From assembly GCA_963817485.1 (NCBI GenBank), contig CAWFOR010000021.1, positions 5,904 to 69,903 of the forward strand: a DNA stretch of 64,000 nucleotides, read 5' to 3'. The notes beneath the pieces were generated by a model. That model ran no database searches, was not told the origin of the DNA, and was given only the letters and a program-made list of their open reading frames with translations. The stretch comes from Hyphomicrobium_A sp963817485 (GTDB lineage Bacteria > Pseudomonadota > Alphaproteobacteria > Rhizobiales > Hyphomicrobiaceae). Positions 1 to 10,444 of the stretch are shown one piece after another (positions within the stretch are counted from its first letter, which is position 1; every line of letters begins with the position of its first letter). The position numbers were made by a program, and so were the translations under genes.

Positions 1-3000
1 CGACGAGCCCCTCCGGGTTGGCAAATTCGTTCTTGTGGAAGCCGATGACCGCGCCCTTCGGGCCCGCATCGACCTGAGCCACGCCCGCCTGCCGGCACAG
101 CCCCTTGATCTCCATGACGTCGAGCAGATGATTGACCTCCTCGGGGAATTCCCCGAAGCGGTCGACCAGCTCAGCCGCGAAGGCATCGATCTCGGCGCGC
201 GTCTCGAGCGTGGAGAGCCGCCGGTAGAGGCCGAGGCGGAGCTGCAGGTCAGAGACGTAGCTCTCCGGGATCAGCACCGAGGTGCCGAGCGAGATCGTGG
301 GGCTCCACTGCTCAGCCGCCGTGCCGTCGATGTCGCCGCCCTTCATGGCCGCGACCGCCTCCTCCAGCATCGACTGGTAGAGCTCGAAGCCGACCTCGCG
401 GATGTGGCCCGACTGCTCCTCGCCCAAGAGGTTGCCGGCGCCGCGGATGTCGAGGTCGTGCGAGGCGAGCGAGAAGCCGGCGCCGAGGGTGTCGAGCGAC
501 TGCAGCACCTTGAGGCGCTTGTCCGCCGCCTCGGTCAGCGACTTGCCGACCGGGATGGTGAAGTAGGCATATGCGCGCGTTTTCGAGCGGCCGACGCGCC
601 CGCGCAACTGGTAGAGCTGCGCCAACCCGAACATGTCGGCGCGGTGCACGATCAGCGTGTTGGCGTTGGGCAGATCGAGGCCCGACTCCACGATCGCGGT
701 CGCGAGCAGGATGTCGTACTTGCCGTCGTAGAAGGCGCTCATCACGTCTTCGATCTCGCCCGGCGGCATCTGCCCGCTGGCGGTCGCGAACGTCAGCTCC
801 GGCACCGCCTCGCGCAGGAACTCGGCGACGTCGGGGATGTCGGCGACGCGCGGGACGACGTAGAACGTCTGCCCGCCGCGGTAGCGTTCGCGGCGCAGCG
901 CGTCGCGCACGACCACGGGATCGAACGGCGAGATGTAGGTGCGCACCGCCAGGCGATCGACGGGGGGCGTGGTGATGAGCGACAGCTCGCGCACGCCCGA
1001 CAAGGCCAATTGCAGCGTGCGCGGGATCGGCGTCGCCGACAGGGTGAGGACGTGCACGTCCTCCCTCAGCTTCTTCAGGCGCTCCTTGTGGGTGACGCCG
1101 AAGTGCTGCTCCTCGTCGATGACGAGCAGGCCGAGGCGGTCGAATGAGATCGACTTGCCGAGCAGCGCATGCGTGCCGATGACGATGTCGATCGACGCCG
1201 CTCTTCAGGCCCTCCTTCACGCTCGCCAGCTCCTTGGCGCCGACGAGGCGCGAGGCCTGCGCGACGCGGATGGGCAGGCCCTTGAAGCGATCCGAGAAGG
1301 TCTTGAAGTGTTGGCGCGCGAGCAGCGTCGTCGGCACCACGACCGCCACCTGGAAGCCGCTCATGGCGGCGATGAAGGCTGCGCGCAGCGCGACCTCCGT
1401 CTTGCCGAAGCCGACGTCGCCGCACACGAGGCGGTCCATCGGGCGCCCGGAGCCGAGATCGGTCAGCACCGCTTCGATGCTGGCGTCCTGGTCCTCGGTC
1501 TCCTCGTAAGGGAAGCGCGCGACGAACTCGTCGTAGGCGCCTTCCGGCGCGGCAATCGCGGGCGCCTCCTTCAACTGGCGCAGCGCCGCGATCTTGATCA
1601 GCTCGGACGCGATCTCGCGCAGCCGCTTCTTGAGCCGCGCCTTGCGCGACTGCCAGGCGACGCCGCCGAGCCGGTCGAGCTGCGCGCCCGCCTCGTCCGC
1701 GCCGTAGCGCGAGAGCAGCTCGATGTTCTCGACGGGCAGGAACAGCTTGTCGCCGCCCGCGTACTCGATCTCGAGGCAGTCGTGCGGGGCACCGAGCACG
1801 GTGATCGTCTTGAGGCCGGCAAAGCGGCCGATGCCGTGGTCGGCGTGGACGACGAGATCGCCGACAGACAGGCTCGTCGCCTCGGTCAGAACGTCGACGG
1901 CGGAACGCTTGCGGCGCGGGCGCACGAGCCGGTCGCCGAGGATGTCCTGCTCGCCGATAACGGCGAGCTCCGGCGTCTCGAAGCCCTGCTCGAGGCCGAG
2001 CACGGCGAGCGCGGTGGACGAGCCCGGGCAGCGCCAGGGCCTCGGCGTAGCTCTCGACCTTGGCAAGTTCCCCGAGGCCGTGATCGGCGAGCAGCGTCGA
2101 CAGCCGCTCGCGCGCGCCCGGTGTCCAGGCGGCGACGACGACGCGGCGGTGCTCCGCGTGCAGCCGCTTCACGTGGTGGACGACCGCGTCGAAGACATTC
2201 ACGTCGCCTTGCTGGCGCTCGGCGGCGAAGCTGCGGCCGGCGCGCCCCCGCCAGGACCGCACATGCGGACCCTCGACCTCCTCGAACGGCGTAAGCTTGT
2301 TTAGGTCGTGCGCTTTCAGCGCCGCGGACCACGATTTGTCGTCGAGATACATGCGCTCGGGTGGAACCGGCTTGTAGGGCGGCGCGCCAAAGGATTGCTG
2401 CTCGAGCGAGGCAAGCCGCGCGTCGTAGTGCTCGGCAATCTGCTCGAAGCGGCCCGTCACCGCCTCTTCGGCGAGGTGATCGAAGCTCACGGGCACGCCC
2501 GGCAGATAGTCGAACAGCGTCTCCAGGTGCTCGTGGAACAGCGGCAGCCAGTGCTCCTGGCCGGGGTAGCGCTGCCCCGCGCTGACGGCCTCGTACAGCG
2601 GATCGTCGCCGGTTGCGCCGCCGAACAGCTCCACGTAGCGGCTGCGGAACAGCTTCTCCGCCTCCTCGCCGAATGCGACCTCGCTCACCGGCAGCAGCGC
2701 GAGCTTCTGCACGGGCTTCATCGTCCGCTGCGTCTGCGACCTCGAAGGCCTTGATCGTCTCCAGCGTATCGCCGAAGAAATCGAGGCGCACAGGCGTCGC
2801 GCGGCCCGGCGGGAAGAGATCGAGGATGCCGCCGCGCACCGCGAATTCGCCGGGCTCCATGACGGTCCCGCTGCGCTGGTAGCCCATGAGGCCGAGCCGC
2901 TGCGTGAGCTGGCCCATGTCGATGCGCTGGCCCGGCGCAATCGGCTTGATCGCGCGCTTCAGGAATGCGCGAGGCGGCACGCGCTGGAGGATGGCATTGA

Positions 3001-3268
3001 CCGTCGTCAGCACGACGGTGGGGTGCTTGCGCGTGCTCAAGCTCAACTTGGCGAGCGCCGCGATGCGCTTGGCCACGATGTCGGCGTTGGGGCCCACGCG
3101 GTCGTAGGGCACCGTGTCCCATGCGGGAATGGAGACGACGCGCACCTGCGGCGCGAAGAAGGCGAGCGAGCGCTCGAGCGCATCGAGGCGGCGGTCGTCG
3201 CGCGCGACATGCAGAAGCGTGCCGGGTGCCGATGCATGGCCGGCTTCGGCGGTAAGCTGCGCGAGCAC
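1..3268 (-). CDS. mfd: Transcription-repair coupling factor Mfd, 3' end outside window, three frameshifts
   Basis: Mfd removes stalled RNA polymerase from DNA and recruits UvrA for transcription-coupled repair. The family order is readable: UvrB-like N-terminal part (PAWDTVPYDRVGP; FDHLAEEA), RNA-polymerase-interacting region (VHADHGIGRF), Walker A (GDVGFGKT), helicase motif II in the form DEEQHFGV, and the TRG region near the left edge. The frame changes three times, near 2736-2743, 2016-2030 and 1190-1199; each is repaired by removing one base. The frame opens at a GTG at 3268, but VPEG-like residues continue upstream without an ATG. An ATG at 3345 in another frame may be the true start, which would imply a fourth indel. 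Either a pseudogene or consensus errors; the protein-level conservation favours errors. Confidence 0.93.
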
Positions 3269-3391
3269 GAGCGCGTCGAGCCCTTCCGGGACGCCGGTGA
3301 TGACGCGTTCGCTATGCGCTTGGTCTCTGTGTCGCCAGACTTCATCGTGCTCTTCGGTCGCTTCGGTCTTGTCTCTAACTTCCAGCTTTCA

Positions 3392-3532
3392 TCCCCTCAC
3401 CCGGCTGGCGCGCTGACGCGCGTCCAGCCGACCTCTCCCAGGGAGAGGTGAAGCGTGGCGCTCCACTACCTCTCCCAGGGGGAGAGGTCGGACCGACATG
3501 CGAAGCATGGCGGAACGGGTGAGGGGATGATC
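3392..3532. repeat. Palindromic intergenic repeat (REP-like)
   Basis: Between mfd and sdhE lies a stretch with nested inverted and direct repeats: CCTCACCCG at the left end matches CGGGTGAGG at the right, and the motif CCTCTCCCAGGGAGAGGT occurs in two related forms. Such elements are commonly scattered between genes in Hyphomicrobiales. There is no coding signal. Confidence 0.7.
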
Positions 3533-3534
3533 GC

Positions 3535-3828
3535 TCATTGTCTTGCTCGCGCTCCATCTGACGTAGCCGCCAGTCCGTGATAGCTGCGCAGCGCCACGAT
3601 CAACCCCGCGAATGCCGTCTCCTCCGGCGCCCCGGCTTGCGAGAACCACTGCGTCAGCAGCGGATCGGGGAGCGCCAGCAGCCGCTCGAAATCGTCAAGC
3701 TCGGCAGCCGTCATGTCAGGCAGCCGCGCGACGGCAAAGCGCCCCAGGATCAGATCCATCTCCTTGGTGCCGCGATGACACGCACGATAAGCCGCGCGGC
3801 GGCGGCGTATCTCAATGTCATCGGTCAT
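3535..3828 (-). CDS. sdhE: Succinate dehydrogenase flavinylation factor, SdhE family
   Basis: A 97-residue protein with the family signature RGTKEMDLILG near residue 24, the RGxxE motif that docks on the flavoprotein subunit (SdhA) and promotes covalent FAD attachment. The rest is the short helical bundle expected (AELDDFERLLALPDP, then a tryptophan). The length matches the family. The ATG at 3828 was chosen because the family motif begins about 20 residues later and the longer reading adds a non-conserved leader. The gene sits between mfd and recG, a usual alphaproteobacterial arrangement, and is transcribed like mfd. Function is from family knowledge; the sdh genes are not in the window. 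Confidence 0.85.
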   Translation of the reverse strand: MTDDIEIRRRRAAYRACHRGTKEMDLILGRFAVARLPDMTAAELDDFERLLALPDPLLTQWFSQAGAPEETAFAGLIVALRSYHGLAATSDGARARQ

Positions 3829-4056
3829 CGGCGACGGTCCTGAAAGAACGGGCTCTATTGGATAACCTCGGGCACGAGGCTTGACGCCACCCGGCGCGCC
3901 CGCCACCCTTGCCTGCGGTTGGGCCGTTGATATAGCGCCCGTTTCGCCTCGCGCAAAGGGTCACGCATTGGGCCCTGGCGTGAATGCTTGCGGGCTCGAG
4001 CCGGGCCTGCCCATCGGCGCAGCAGCCGTCGCTTCTTGGATGTGCAGAACCGCCTC

Positions 4057-6175
4057 ATGCGGCCAAACGAGCTCAACGCACTCTTTGCTTCGCTGCAGGC
4101 GCTGACCGGCATCGGTCCGCGCCTGATCGTGCTGTTGAAGAAGTGCCTCGCGCTGCCGCCCGGGGTCGTCGAGCCGCGTGTGCTCGATCTGCTCTGGCAC
4201 CTACCCAACGGCGTCATCGACCGGCGCGCGGAGCCGACGGTCGCTGAGGCCGTGCCGGGCAGCATCGCAACGCTGAAAGTGCGTGTCCTCAAGCACAAGG
4301 CTCCCCCGCGCGGCAACACGCGAGCCCCCTACAAGGTACAGACCGAGGACGACACCGGCCGCCTCGATCTGGTGTTTTTCCACGCCGAGCGCAAGTTCAT
4401 CGAGCGCCAGCTCCCCGTGGGCGAGGAGCGCTACGTGTCGGGCCGCGTCGAGCGCTACGGCGAGACGCTGCAGATGTCGCATCCCGACTACATCGTGGCC
4501 CCGGCCCAGCGCGACGAGCTGCCGATGCTGGAGCCGGTTTATCCGCTCACCGCGGGCCTCTCCGGCAAGATCATGCAGAAGGCCTCGCGCCAGGCGCTCG
4601 ATCGCCTGCGCGCGGTGCCCGAGTGGCAGGAGCCGCAATGGCTCAAGGCGCGCGGCTGGCCCGGTTTCGTCGAGGCGCTGCAGCGCCTGCACCGGCCGAC
4701 CGATGCAGCCGACGTGTCGCCCGGCGCGCTGCCCTGGCAGCGGCTCGCCTATGACGAGCTGCTCGCGGGCCAGCTCGCGCTCGGGCTCGTGCGCATGAGC
4801 TTCAAGGGCCGGCCCGGCCGCAGCGTCACGGGCGACGGACGCATCCGCGCGGCGATCGCCGACGCGCTCCCCTTCTCGCTGACGCGCTCGCAGCGCGAGG
4901 CCATGCGCGAGATCGAGGCCGACATGGCGGCGCCGCGGCGCATGCTGCGGCTGCTGCAGGGCGACGTCGGCTCCGGCAAGACGGTCGTCGCGCTGCTCGC
5001 CATGGCGGTCGCGGTCGAGGCCGGCGCGCAGGCGGCGCTCATGGCGCCGACGGAGGTGCTCGCGCGCCAGCACTTGGAAACGATCGCGCCGCTCGCCGAG
5101 AAGGCCGGTTTGCGCATCGCCCTGCTCACGGGGCGCGAGAAGGGCCGCTCGCGCAAGGAGCTGCTCGATCGCCTCGGCGGCGGGCGAGATCGACATTCTC
5201 ATCGGCACGCACGCGCTGTTCCAGTCGGACGTGATATTCCGCGACCTCGCCTTCGCCGTCATCGACGAGCAGCACCGCTTCGGCGTGCACCAGCGGCTGT
5301 CGCTGCAGTCGAAGGGCAACGGCTCCGGCACCGATGTGCTTGTCATGACGGCGACGCCGATCCCGCGCACGCTATTGATGACGCACTACGGCGATCTCGA
5401 CGTGTCGCGACTGAGGGAGAAGCCGCCCGGCCGCAAGCCGGTCGTTACCAAGGCTATTCCTGTCGATTCCATGGAAAAGCTGATCGACCGTTTGCGCGTG
5501 CAGCTCAAGGACGGCGCCCAGGTCTACTGGGTGTGCCCGCTGATCGAGAGCTCGGACATGTCGGACCTCGCGGCGGCGGAGGAGCGCCATGCGCACCTTG
5601 CGCAGGTGTTCGGCGCGCAGAACGTCGGCCTGCTGCATGGCGGGATGGCGGACAAGGCCAAGGATGCCGCCATGGCGGATTTCGCCGAAGGGCGGCTCAA
5701 GATCCTCGTCGCGACCACCGTGATCGAGGTCGGGGTCAACGTGCCCAACGCCAACATCATGGTGATCGAGCACGCCGAGCGCTTCGGCCTCGCCCAGTTG
5801 CATCAGCTGCGCGGCCGCGTCGGCCGCGGCTCGCGCGAGAGCTTCTGCATGCTGCTGTACAAGGCGCCGCTCGGCGAGACCGCAAGGCAGCGCCTGGAGA
5901 TGATGGAGCACACCGAGGACGGCTTTCTCATAGCGGAGAAGGATCTCGAACTGCGCGGCGGCGGCGAGATGCTCGGCGCGCGCCAGAGCGGCGAGCAGGG
6001 CTTCCGCATCGCCGAGGTGCCGAACTTCGAGATGCTGCTGACGGCCGCCCGCGACGATGCCCGCCTCGTGCTGGCGAGCGACCCGCAATTGGCGAGCGAG
6101 CGCGGGCGGGCGCTGAGGACGCTGCTCTACATCTTCGAGTGCGACGAGGCCGTGCGCCTCTTCCGCGCTGCTTGA
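4057..6175 (+). CDS. recG: ATP-dependent DNA helicase RecG, one frameshift
   Basis: RecG is the branch-migration helicase acting on stalled replication forks and Holliday junctions. Visible parts are the N-terminal wedge/OB region, Walker A GDVGSGKT (about residue 306), motif II VIDEQHRFGV, motif III ATPIPRT and the C-terminal LRGRVGRG. The reading frame breaks at 5173-5182 (CTCGGCGGCGGGC); removing one G restores RLAAGEIDILIGTHALFQ. The total of about 705 residues is normal. The ATG at 4057 (MRPNELNALF) matches the usual N-terminus. The gene runs opposite to sdhE and mfd and converges on the DUF502 gene. Since all helicase motifs are intact apart from the single base, a consensus error is likely. 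Confidence 0.93.
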
Positions 6176-6194
6176 GCTGACGTAGGGTCAGCTC
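6174..6194. terminator. Hairpin at the recG 3' end
   Basis: A perfect 8-bp stem GAGCTGAC/GTCAGCTC with loop GTAGG overlaps the recG stop and lies where recG and the DUF502 gene converge. No T-run follows on either strand, so intrinsic termination is not demonstrated. It may be a bidirectional transcript end. Confidence 0.4.
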
Positions 6195-6989
6195 GGCTTG
6201 ATCATCGGGCGGGCGCGTCTTGCCCGTGCGCGCCTGCTCGGCGAGCTCCTTCAGCTTCGCCTGGCTCTCCGGCGTCACCATGCCGCCCGAGATGACCACC
6301 TTGGCCGCGTCCTCGATGCTCATGTCGAGAAAGATCACGTTGCGCCGCGGCAGGAAGCAGACGAACCCCGTCGGCGGCACGATGCCGGTCGGCATGAAGA
6401 CGCTCAGGAGGTCGCTCTCTCCGCCCGGCTTCACGGCGCCGACCTCGCCCGTCGTGTCGCCCGTCACGAACACGATCGACCAAAGCCCCTTGGAGGGAAA
6501 TTCGATAAGCCCAACCTTCTGGATCCCCTGGCCGGGGCCGGTCGCGGTAATGACGGATTCGAAAATCTGCTTCAGCGCGCGGTAGACGTTGCGCACGATC
6601 GGCATGCCGCCGACCATCTGCTCGCCGAACGAGATGAGCGTCCGTCCCAGTAGGTTGGCCGCGAGCGCCCCGATGAGCGTCAGCGCCACGATGCCGACGA
6701 CGAGGCCGAAGCCCGGGACGGGAAACGGCAGATAGGTATCCGGCAGATAGGCTGTAGGGAGAAACGGCTTGATCCACGCATCGGTGACGTTGATGAACCA
6801 CCAGGCGAAGTAGAGCGTGATGGTCACGGGCCCGACGATGACGAGGCCGGTGAGGAAGTAGTTGCGCAGCCGCGCGCCGAGGTGCCAGCCCGGCGGGCTA
6901 TCCTCTTTCGCGAGCCGCCGCAGGCCAACCCGCAGCTGCGAGGATGGACTTCCCGGCGGGCCCTCCTCGTTCCGATTTTGGTCGTTCAT
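6188..6989 (-). CDS. DUF502 family inner-membrane protein
   Basis: This is a DUF502 protein: two N-terminal membrane segments (FLTGLVIVGPVTITLYFAWW; GLVVGIVALTLIGALAANLL), then a conserved domain with VYRALKQIFESV, FPSKGLWSIVFVTG and FMPTGIVPPTGFVCFLPR. Function is unknown. The conserved part ends at about KLKELAEQARTGKTRP. In the straight frame there is no stop there and the reading runs Arg/Ala-rich antisense into recG down to 5928. Dropping one base from the CGCCCGCCCG run gives a short end, MIKPS, with a stop at 6188-6190, which I take as the likely end. The start at 6989 (MNDQNRNEE) is preferred over 7001; both are weakly supported. Confidence 0.82.
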
Positions 6990-7123
6990 GCGGCGATCCA
7001 CAGGTGCTGGCCTGCCCGACCGCGCCTTGCGGCGCCGGCCGGGACAATCTTCCCACGGTTCGCCGCGGATAAGAAGAGACGAGCGCTAAAGGCAGAGGTG
7101 CCGGTGTAGGATGAGCGCCGGCG

Positions 7124-8344
7124 CTACTGTGTCACAACCAGGCAGTCGAAACCGCTCGAGCGCAGGCCCCCGCAGAGCTGCTGCGGCTCCTTGGCGTCGG
7201 CGTAGGGCCCGACGCGAACGCGGTAGAATGTGCCCATGCTGCCGAGCACGGCCTCGGAAATTTCGGGCTGCCGCGAGCCTAGCTCGCCGCCGTGGCTGGC
7301 CATGAGCTTGGCTGCAAGCGCGTCCGCCTCGCTGCGTGAGCGCACGGCGGCTACCTGCAGCCGGAATTTTCCCGACGGCTCGCGCGAAGCGACCGTCTTC
7401 TCCGCACGCGACGCCTTCTCGGAGGTCGACACCTGCGTCACGAACGCGGACCCGATGTCGGGTCCGGGCGCGGCCGTCGCCACTTGGGTCGTCTGGCCCC
7501 AGCCCGTCGTCTGCTGTGCTGGCGCCACTGCCGGCTGCGGCGGGGGCGGCGTGATCGAGGAGGTCGACACGGTTCCGTCGTTGGCGTTGGGCGCGCTCGA
7601 CGAGCCGCCGCCGAAAATACTCCCGATGCTGCTGAAGAAGCCGCCGATGCCACCCGACGATGTCGAGGGGGCCGGAGGCCCGTTCGTCGTAGAGGTCGCG
7701 GCCAGCGCGGAGCCCGGCGCATGGGCGGGGCTCGAACTGGATGTCGATGCCGCGGGTGCCGGAGCGCTCGGCGCCCCCGGAGCTGGAGCGACAGGTGACC
7801 CGTTCATCGCCGTCTGCCAGCCGCTCGTGCTCGGCGGATCGGCCGCGAACGTCGGCGTCGGCAGATCCGGCACGTTGCTGATGCCGGCGTCCTGATAGGC
7901 GGCGATGCGGTTCTTCAATGCCGCCTCGCGCTCGGGCCCCGCCAGACCGTCCTTGAGCCAGACCGCGCTGGTCAAATCGGAGATCGCGAGCCCCGGCTTG
8001 CCGAGCTTGCGGTTAGCAAGACCCCGATAATAGAAAGCGCGCGCGACCTGCTGGCTGCTGAGGCCGCCGTGCAGCGCCACATCGAGCGTTTTCACGGCCT
8101 CGTCGGTTTTGCCGAACTCGTACAGCTTGATGCCGGCCTCGAGCGCGCGCTGCGCCAAAACCGCGACCTTCTGCTTGTCGTCCTCGCCGCCTTCCTTCTC
8201 GGCGGGCTCGTCTGCGGGTTTGGAGGTTGCCCCCGCCTTTTTCTTGGAACCAGTCGTCTGCGTTGGGCCGTCAAACGCAGCAAGCGGCAGCGAACCCGCT
8301 GCGAGTATTGCGAGCGCCGCCAGAATGCGAGCGATGTGCCCCAT
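7124..8344 (-). CDS. Exported TPR and SPOR-domain protein
   Basis: A 406-residue protein with an N-terminal signal peptide (MGHIARILAALAILAAGSLP). A TPR-like helical region follows (residues about 60-150, with AFYYRGLANRKLGKPGLAIS), then a long Pro/Ala/Ser/Gly low-complexity linker. The C-terminal SPOR domain (from about residue 325: FRLQVAAVRSRSEADALAAKL ... FYRVRVGPY) normally binds denuded septal peptidoglycan, so a periplasmic cell-envelope role is likely. The ATG at 8344 places the signal peptide at the N-terminus. It reads in the same direction as glmS, which starts far upstream with 114 bp between the genes. Exact function is unknown. Confidence 0.85.
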   Translation of the reverse strand: MGHIARILAALAILAAGSLPLAAFDGPTQTTGSKKKAGATSKPADEPAEKEGGEDDKQKVAVLAQRALEAGIKLYEFGKTDEAVKTLDVALHGGLSSQQVARAFYYRGLANRKLGKPGLAISDLTSAVWLKDGLAGPEREAALKNRIAAYQDAGISNVPDLPTPTFAADPPSTSGWQTAMNGSPVAPAPGAPSAPAPAASTSSSSPAHAPGSALAATSTTNGPPAPSTSSGGIGGFFSSIGSIFGGGSSSAPNANDGTVSTSSITPPPPQPAVAPAQQTTGWGQTTQVATAAPGPDIGSAFVTQVSTSEKASRAEKTVASREPSGKFRLQVAAVRSRSEADALAAKLMASHGGELGSRQPEISEAVLGSMGTFYRVRVGPYADAKEPQQLCGGLRSSGFDCLVVTQ

Positions 8345-8458
8345 AAGTCCCCTACCCGTTTGCCTTTGCGGCACGGGCCCCCAGCCCTATGCCGCCCGAA
8401 CGTATGTTAAGCGGCTGATAGAGGCAAATCCGCGGCCGGCCGGATAGGGGTTTTCCCC

Positions 8459-10279
8459 CTATTCAACCGTAACGGACTTGGCGAGATTGCGTGGCTGATC
8501 CACGTCCGTCCCCATGATGACGGCGGTGTGATAGGCGAGCAGTTGCACCGGCACGGCGTAGATCAGCGGATTTGTGAAGGTGGACGCCGTCGGCATCTCG
8601 ATGTGGGCTGCAACCTTGCAGCCGACTTTTTCGGGGGTAGCGTCCGAGATGAGGATGATCTGGCCGCCGCGGGTGGCGACCTCCTGCATGTTGGAGACGG
8701 TCTTCTCGAAGAGGTCGTCCTGCGGGGCTACGACGATGACCGGCACGTTCTCGTCGATGAGGGCGATGGGCCCGTGCTTCAGCTCGCCGGCGGCATAGCC
8801 TTCGGCGTGCAGGTAGGAGATCTCCTTGAGCTTGAGCGCACCTTCGAGCGCGAGCGGATAGCTTGTCCCGCGCCCGAGGTAGAGCACATCGCGCGACTTC
8901 GACAGGATGTGTGCGATCGCCTCGTACTGCTGCTCGTTGCGCAGAACCGTCGAGATGTGGCGCGGCACCTCGATCAGCGCCTTGACGAGCGCGCGCTCCT
9001 GCTCCTTGTCGAGCACGCCGCGTTCGCGCCCGAGCGCTACGGCGAGGCAGGCGAGCACGGAAAGCTGACACGTGAAGGCCTTGGTCGAGGCGACGCCGAT
9101 CTCGGGGCCGGCGAGCGTCGGGAGAGCGACGTCGGATTCGCGCGCGATCGAGGACGTGCGCACGTTCACGATGGAGGCGATGCGTTGCCCCTCGGCCTTG
9201 GCGTGCCGCAGCGTGGCGAGAGTGTCGGCGGTCTCACCCGACTGGGAAACGAACAGCGACAGGCCGCCCTTGCCCAGCGGCGGCTCGCGGTAGCGCATCT
9301 CGGAGGCGACATCGATCTCGACCGGCAGCCGGCTGTAGCGCTCGATCCAATATTTGCCGACGAGGCCGGCGTAGTAGGCGGTGCCGCAGGCCGACAGCGT
9401 CACGCGCGCGAGCTGGGCCATGTCGAGCCCGAGCGGGGGAACCTTTACGGTACCGGCAGCCATGTCGAGATAGTTCGACAGCGTGTGGCTGATGACCTCG
9501 GGCTGCTCGTGGATTTCCTTCGCCATGAAGTGGCGGTGGTTGCCCTTGTCGACGAGCAGCGAGCTCGCGACCGACTTGACGAGCGGGCGATCGACGCGGG
9601 CGCCCGCGCGGTCGAAGATCTCGACGCCGGAGCGGCGCAGCACCGCCCAGTCGCCTTCCTCGAGGTAGGTGATGGCATCGGTGAAGGGTGCGAGCGCGAT
9701 GGCGTCGGAGCCCAGATACATGGCGCCGGTGCCGTGACCGATGGCGAGCGGACTGCCCTGGCGCGCGGCGATCATCAGGTCGTCGTGGCCGGCGAAGATG
9801 ATGGCGAGGGCGAAGGCGCCTTGTAGACGCTTCAGAGCGCTTTTCACCGCGGCTTCCGGCGTCACGCCTTTGCCGAGCTCATCGGTGATGACGTGGACGA
9901 TCGCCTCGGTGTCGGTGTCGCTCTCGAAGACGTGTCCCTTGGCGGTCAGCTCGGCTTTGAGCTCGCGGAAGTTCTCGATGATGCCGTTGTGCACGACCGA
10001 GACCTGGCCGTTCATGTGCGGATGCGCGTTGCGCTCGGTCGGGCGGCCGTGCGTCGCCCAGCGCGTATGCCCGATGCCGGTGTGGCCGTTGAGCGGCTCC
10101 TTCAGGAGGCGCCCTTCGAGATTGCGCAGCTTGCCTTCGGCGCGGCGGCGCTCCAGGTGCCCGTTCTCCACCGTGGCGATGCCGGCTGAATCGTAGCCCC
10201 GATACTCGAGCCGGCGGAGCGCGTCGATGAGATCCGTCGCGACCGCCTTCCCTCCAATGATTCCGACAATGCCGCACAT
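8459..10279 (-). CDS. glmS: Glutamine--fructose-6-phosphate aminotransferase (isomerizing)
   Basis: GlmS makes glucosamine-6-phosphate from fructose-6-phosphate and glutamine, the first step towards UDP-GlcNAc for peptidoglycan and lipopolysaccharide. The protein begins MCGIVGIIGG, so the catalytic N-terminal cysteine is present. The glutaminase domain (GHTRWATHG) is followed by two SIS sugar-isomerase domains (SQSGETADT; GRGTSYPLALEGALKLKEI) and the C-terminus DQPRNLAKSVTVE. At 606 residues it has the standard length. It lies 165 bp downstream of glmU on the same strand, so the two precursor genes may be co-transcribed. No glmS ribozyme or other leader structure was recognised. Confidence 0.97.
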   Translation of the reverse strand: MCGIVGIIGGKAVATDLIDALRRLEYRGYDSAGIATVENGHLERRRAEGKLRNLEGRLLKEPLNGHTGIGHTRWATHGRPTERNAHPHMNGQVSVVHNGIIENFRELKAELTAKGHVFESDTDTEAIVHVITDELGKGVTPEAAVKSALKRLQGAFALAIIFAGHDDLMIAARQGSPLAIGHGTGAMYLGSDAIALAPFTDAITYLEEGDWAVLRRSGVEIFDRAGARVDRPLVKSVASSLLVDKGNHRHFMAKEIHEQPEVISHTLSNYLDMAAGTVKVPPLGLDMAQLARVTLSACGTAYYAGLVGKYWIERYSRLPVEIDVASEMRYREPPLGKGGLSLFVSQSGETADTLATLRHAKAEGQRIASIVNVRTSSIARESDVALPTLAGPEIGVASTKAFTCQLSVLACLAVALGRERGVLDKEQERALVKALIEVPRHISTVLRNEQQYEAIAHILSKSRDVLYLGRGTSYPLALEGALKLKEISYLHAEGYAAGELKHGPIALIDENVPVIVVAPQDDLFEKTVSNMQEVATRGGQIILISDATPEKVGCKVAAHIEMPTASTFTNPLIYAVPVQLLAYHTAVIMGTDVDQPRNLAKSVTVE

Positions 10280-10368
10280 TGCGATTGGTCCTGTGCCCGT
10301 TTGAACGCAGCTCTCCGCGCCCTGAGATACTGCTATCGTTTGATTAACATGTCGCTCAAATCACACTA

Positions 10369-10406
10369 TGTTTCAGGAGATTGGGCCTGTTTCAGGATGT
10401 TGGGCC
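10369..10406. repeat. Two-copy 19-bp tandem repeat in the glmU-glmS spacer
   Basis: TGTTTCAGGAGATTGGGCC is followed directly by TGTTTCAGGATGTTGGGCC (two differences). It lies between the glmU stop and the glmS start, upstream of glmS. It could be a slippage product or a pair of binding sites; nothing more can be said. Confidence 0.6.
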
Positions 10407-10444
10407 GCCACTCATTGCCGCGCAACCCGTCTTCGGCGAGCCCC

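Noticed and set aside
35..1147. 370-codon plus-strand open frame at the left edge
   Set aside because: Its complement encodes the conserved C-terminal half of Mfd (LRGRVGRSKTRAYAYF and following), which shows the coding strand.
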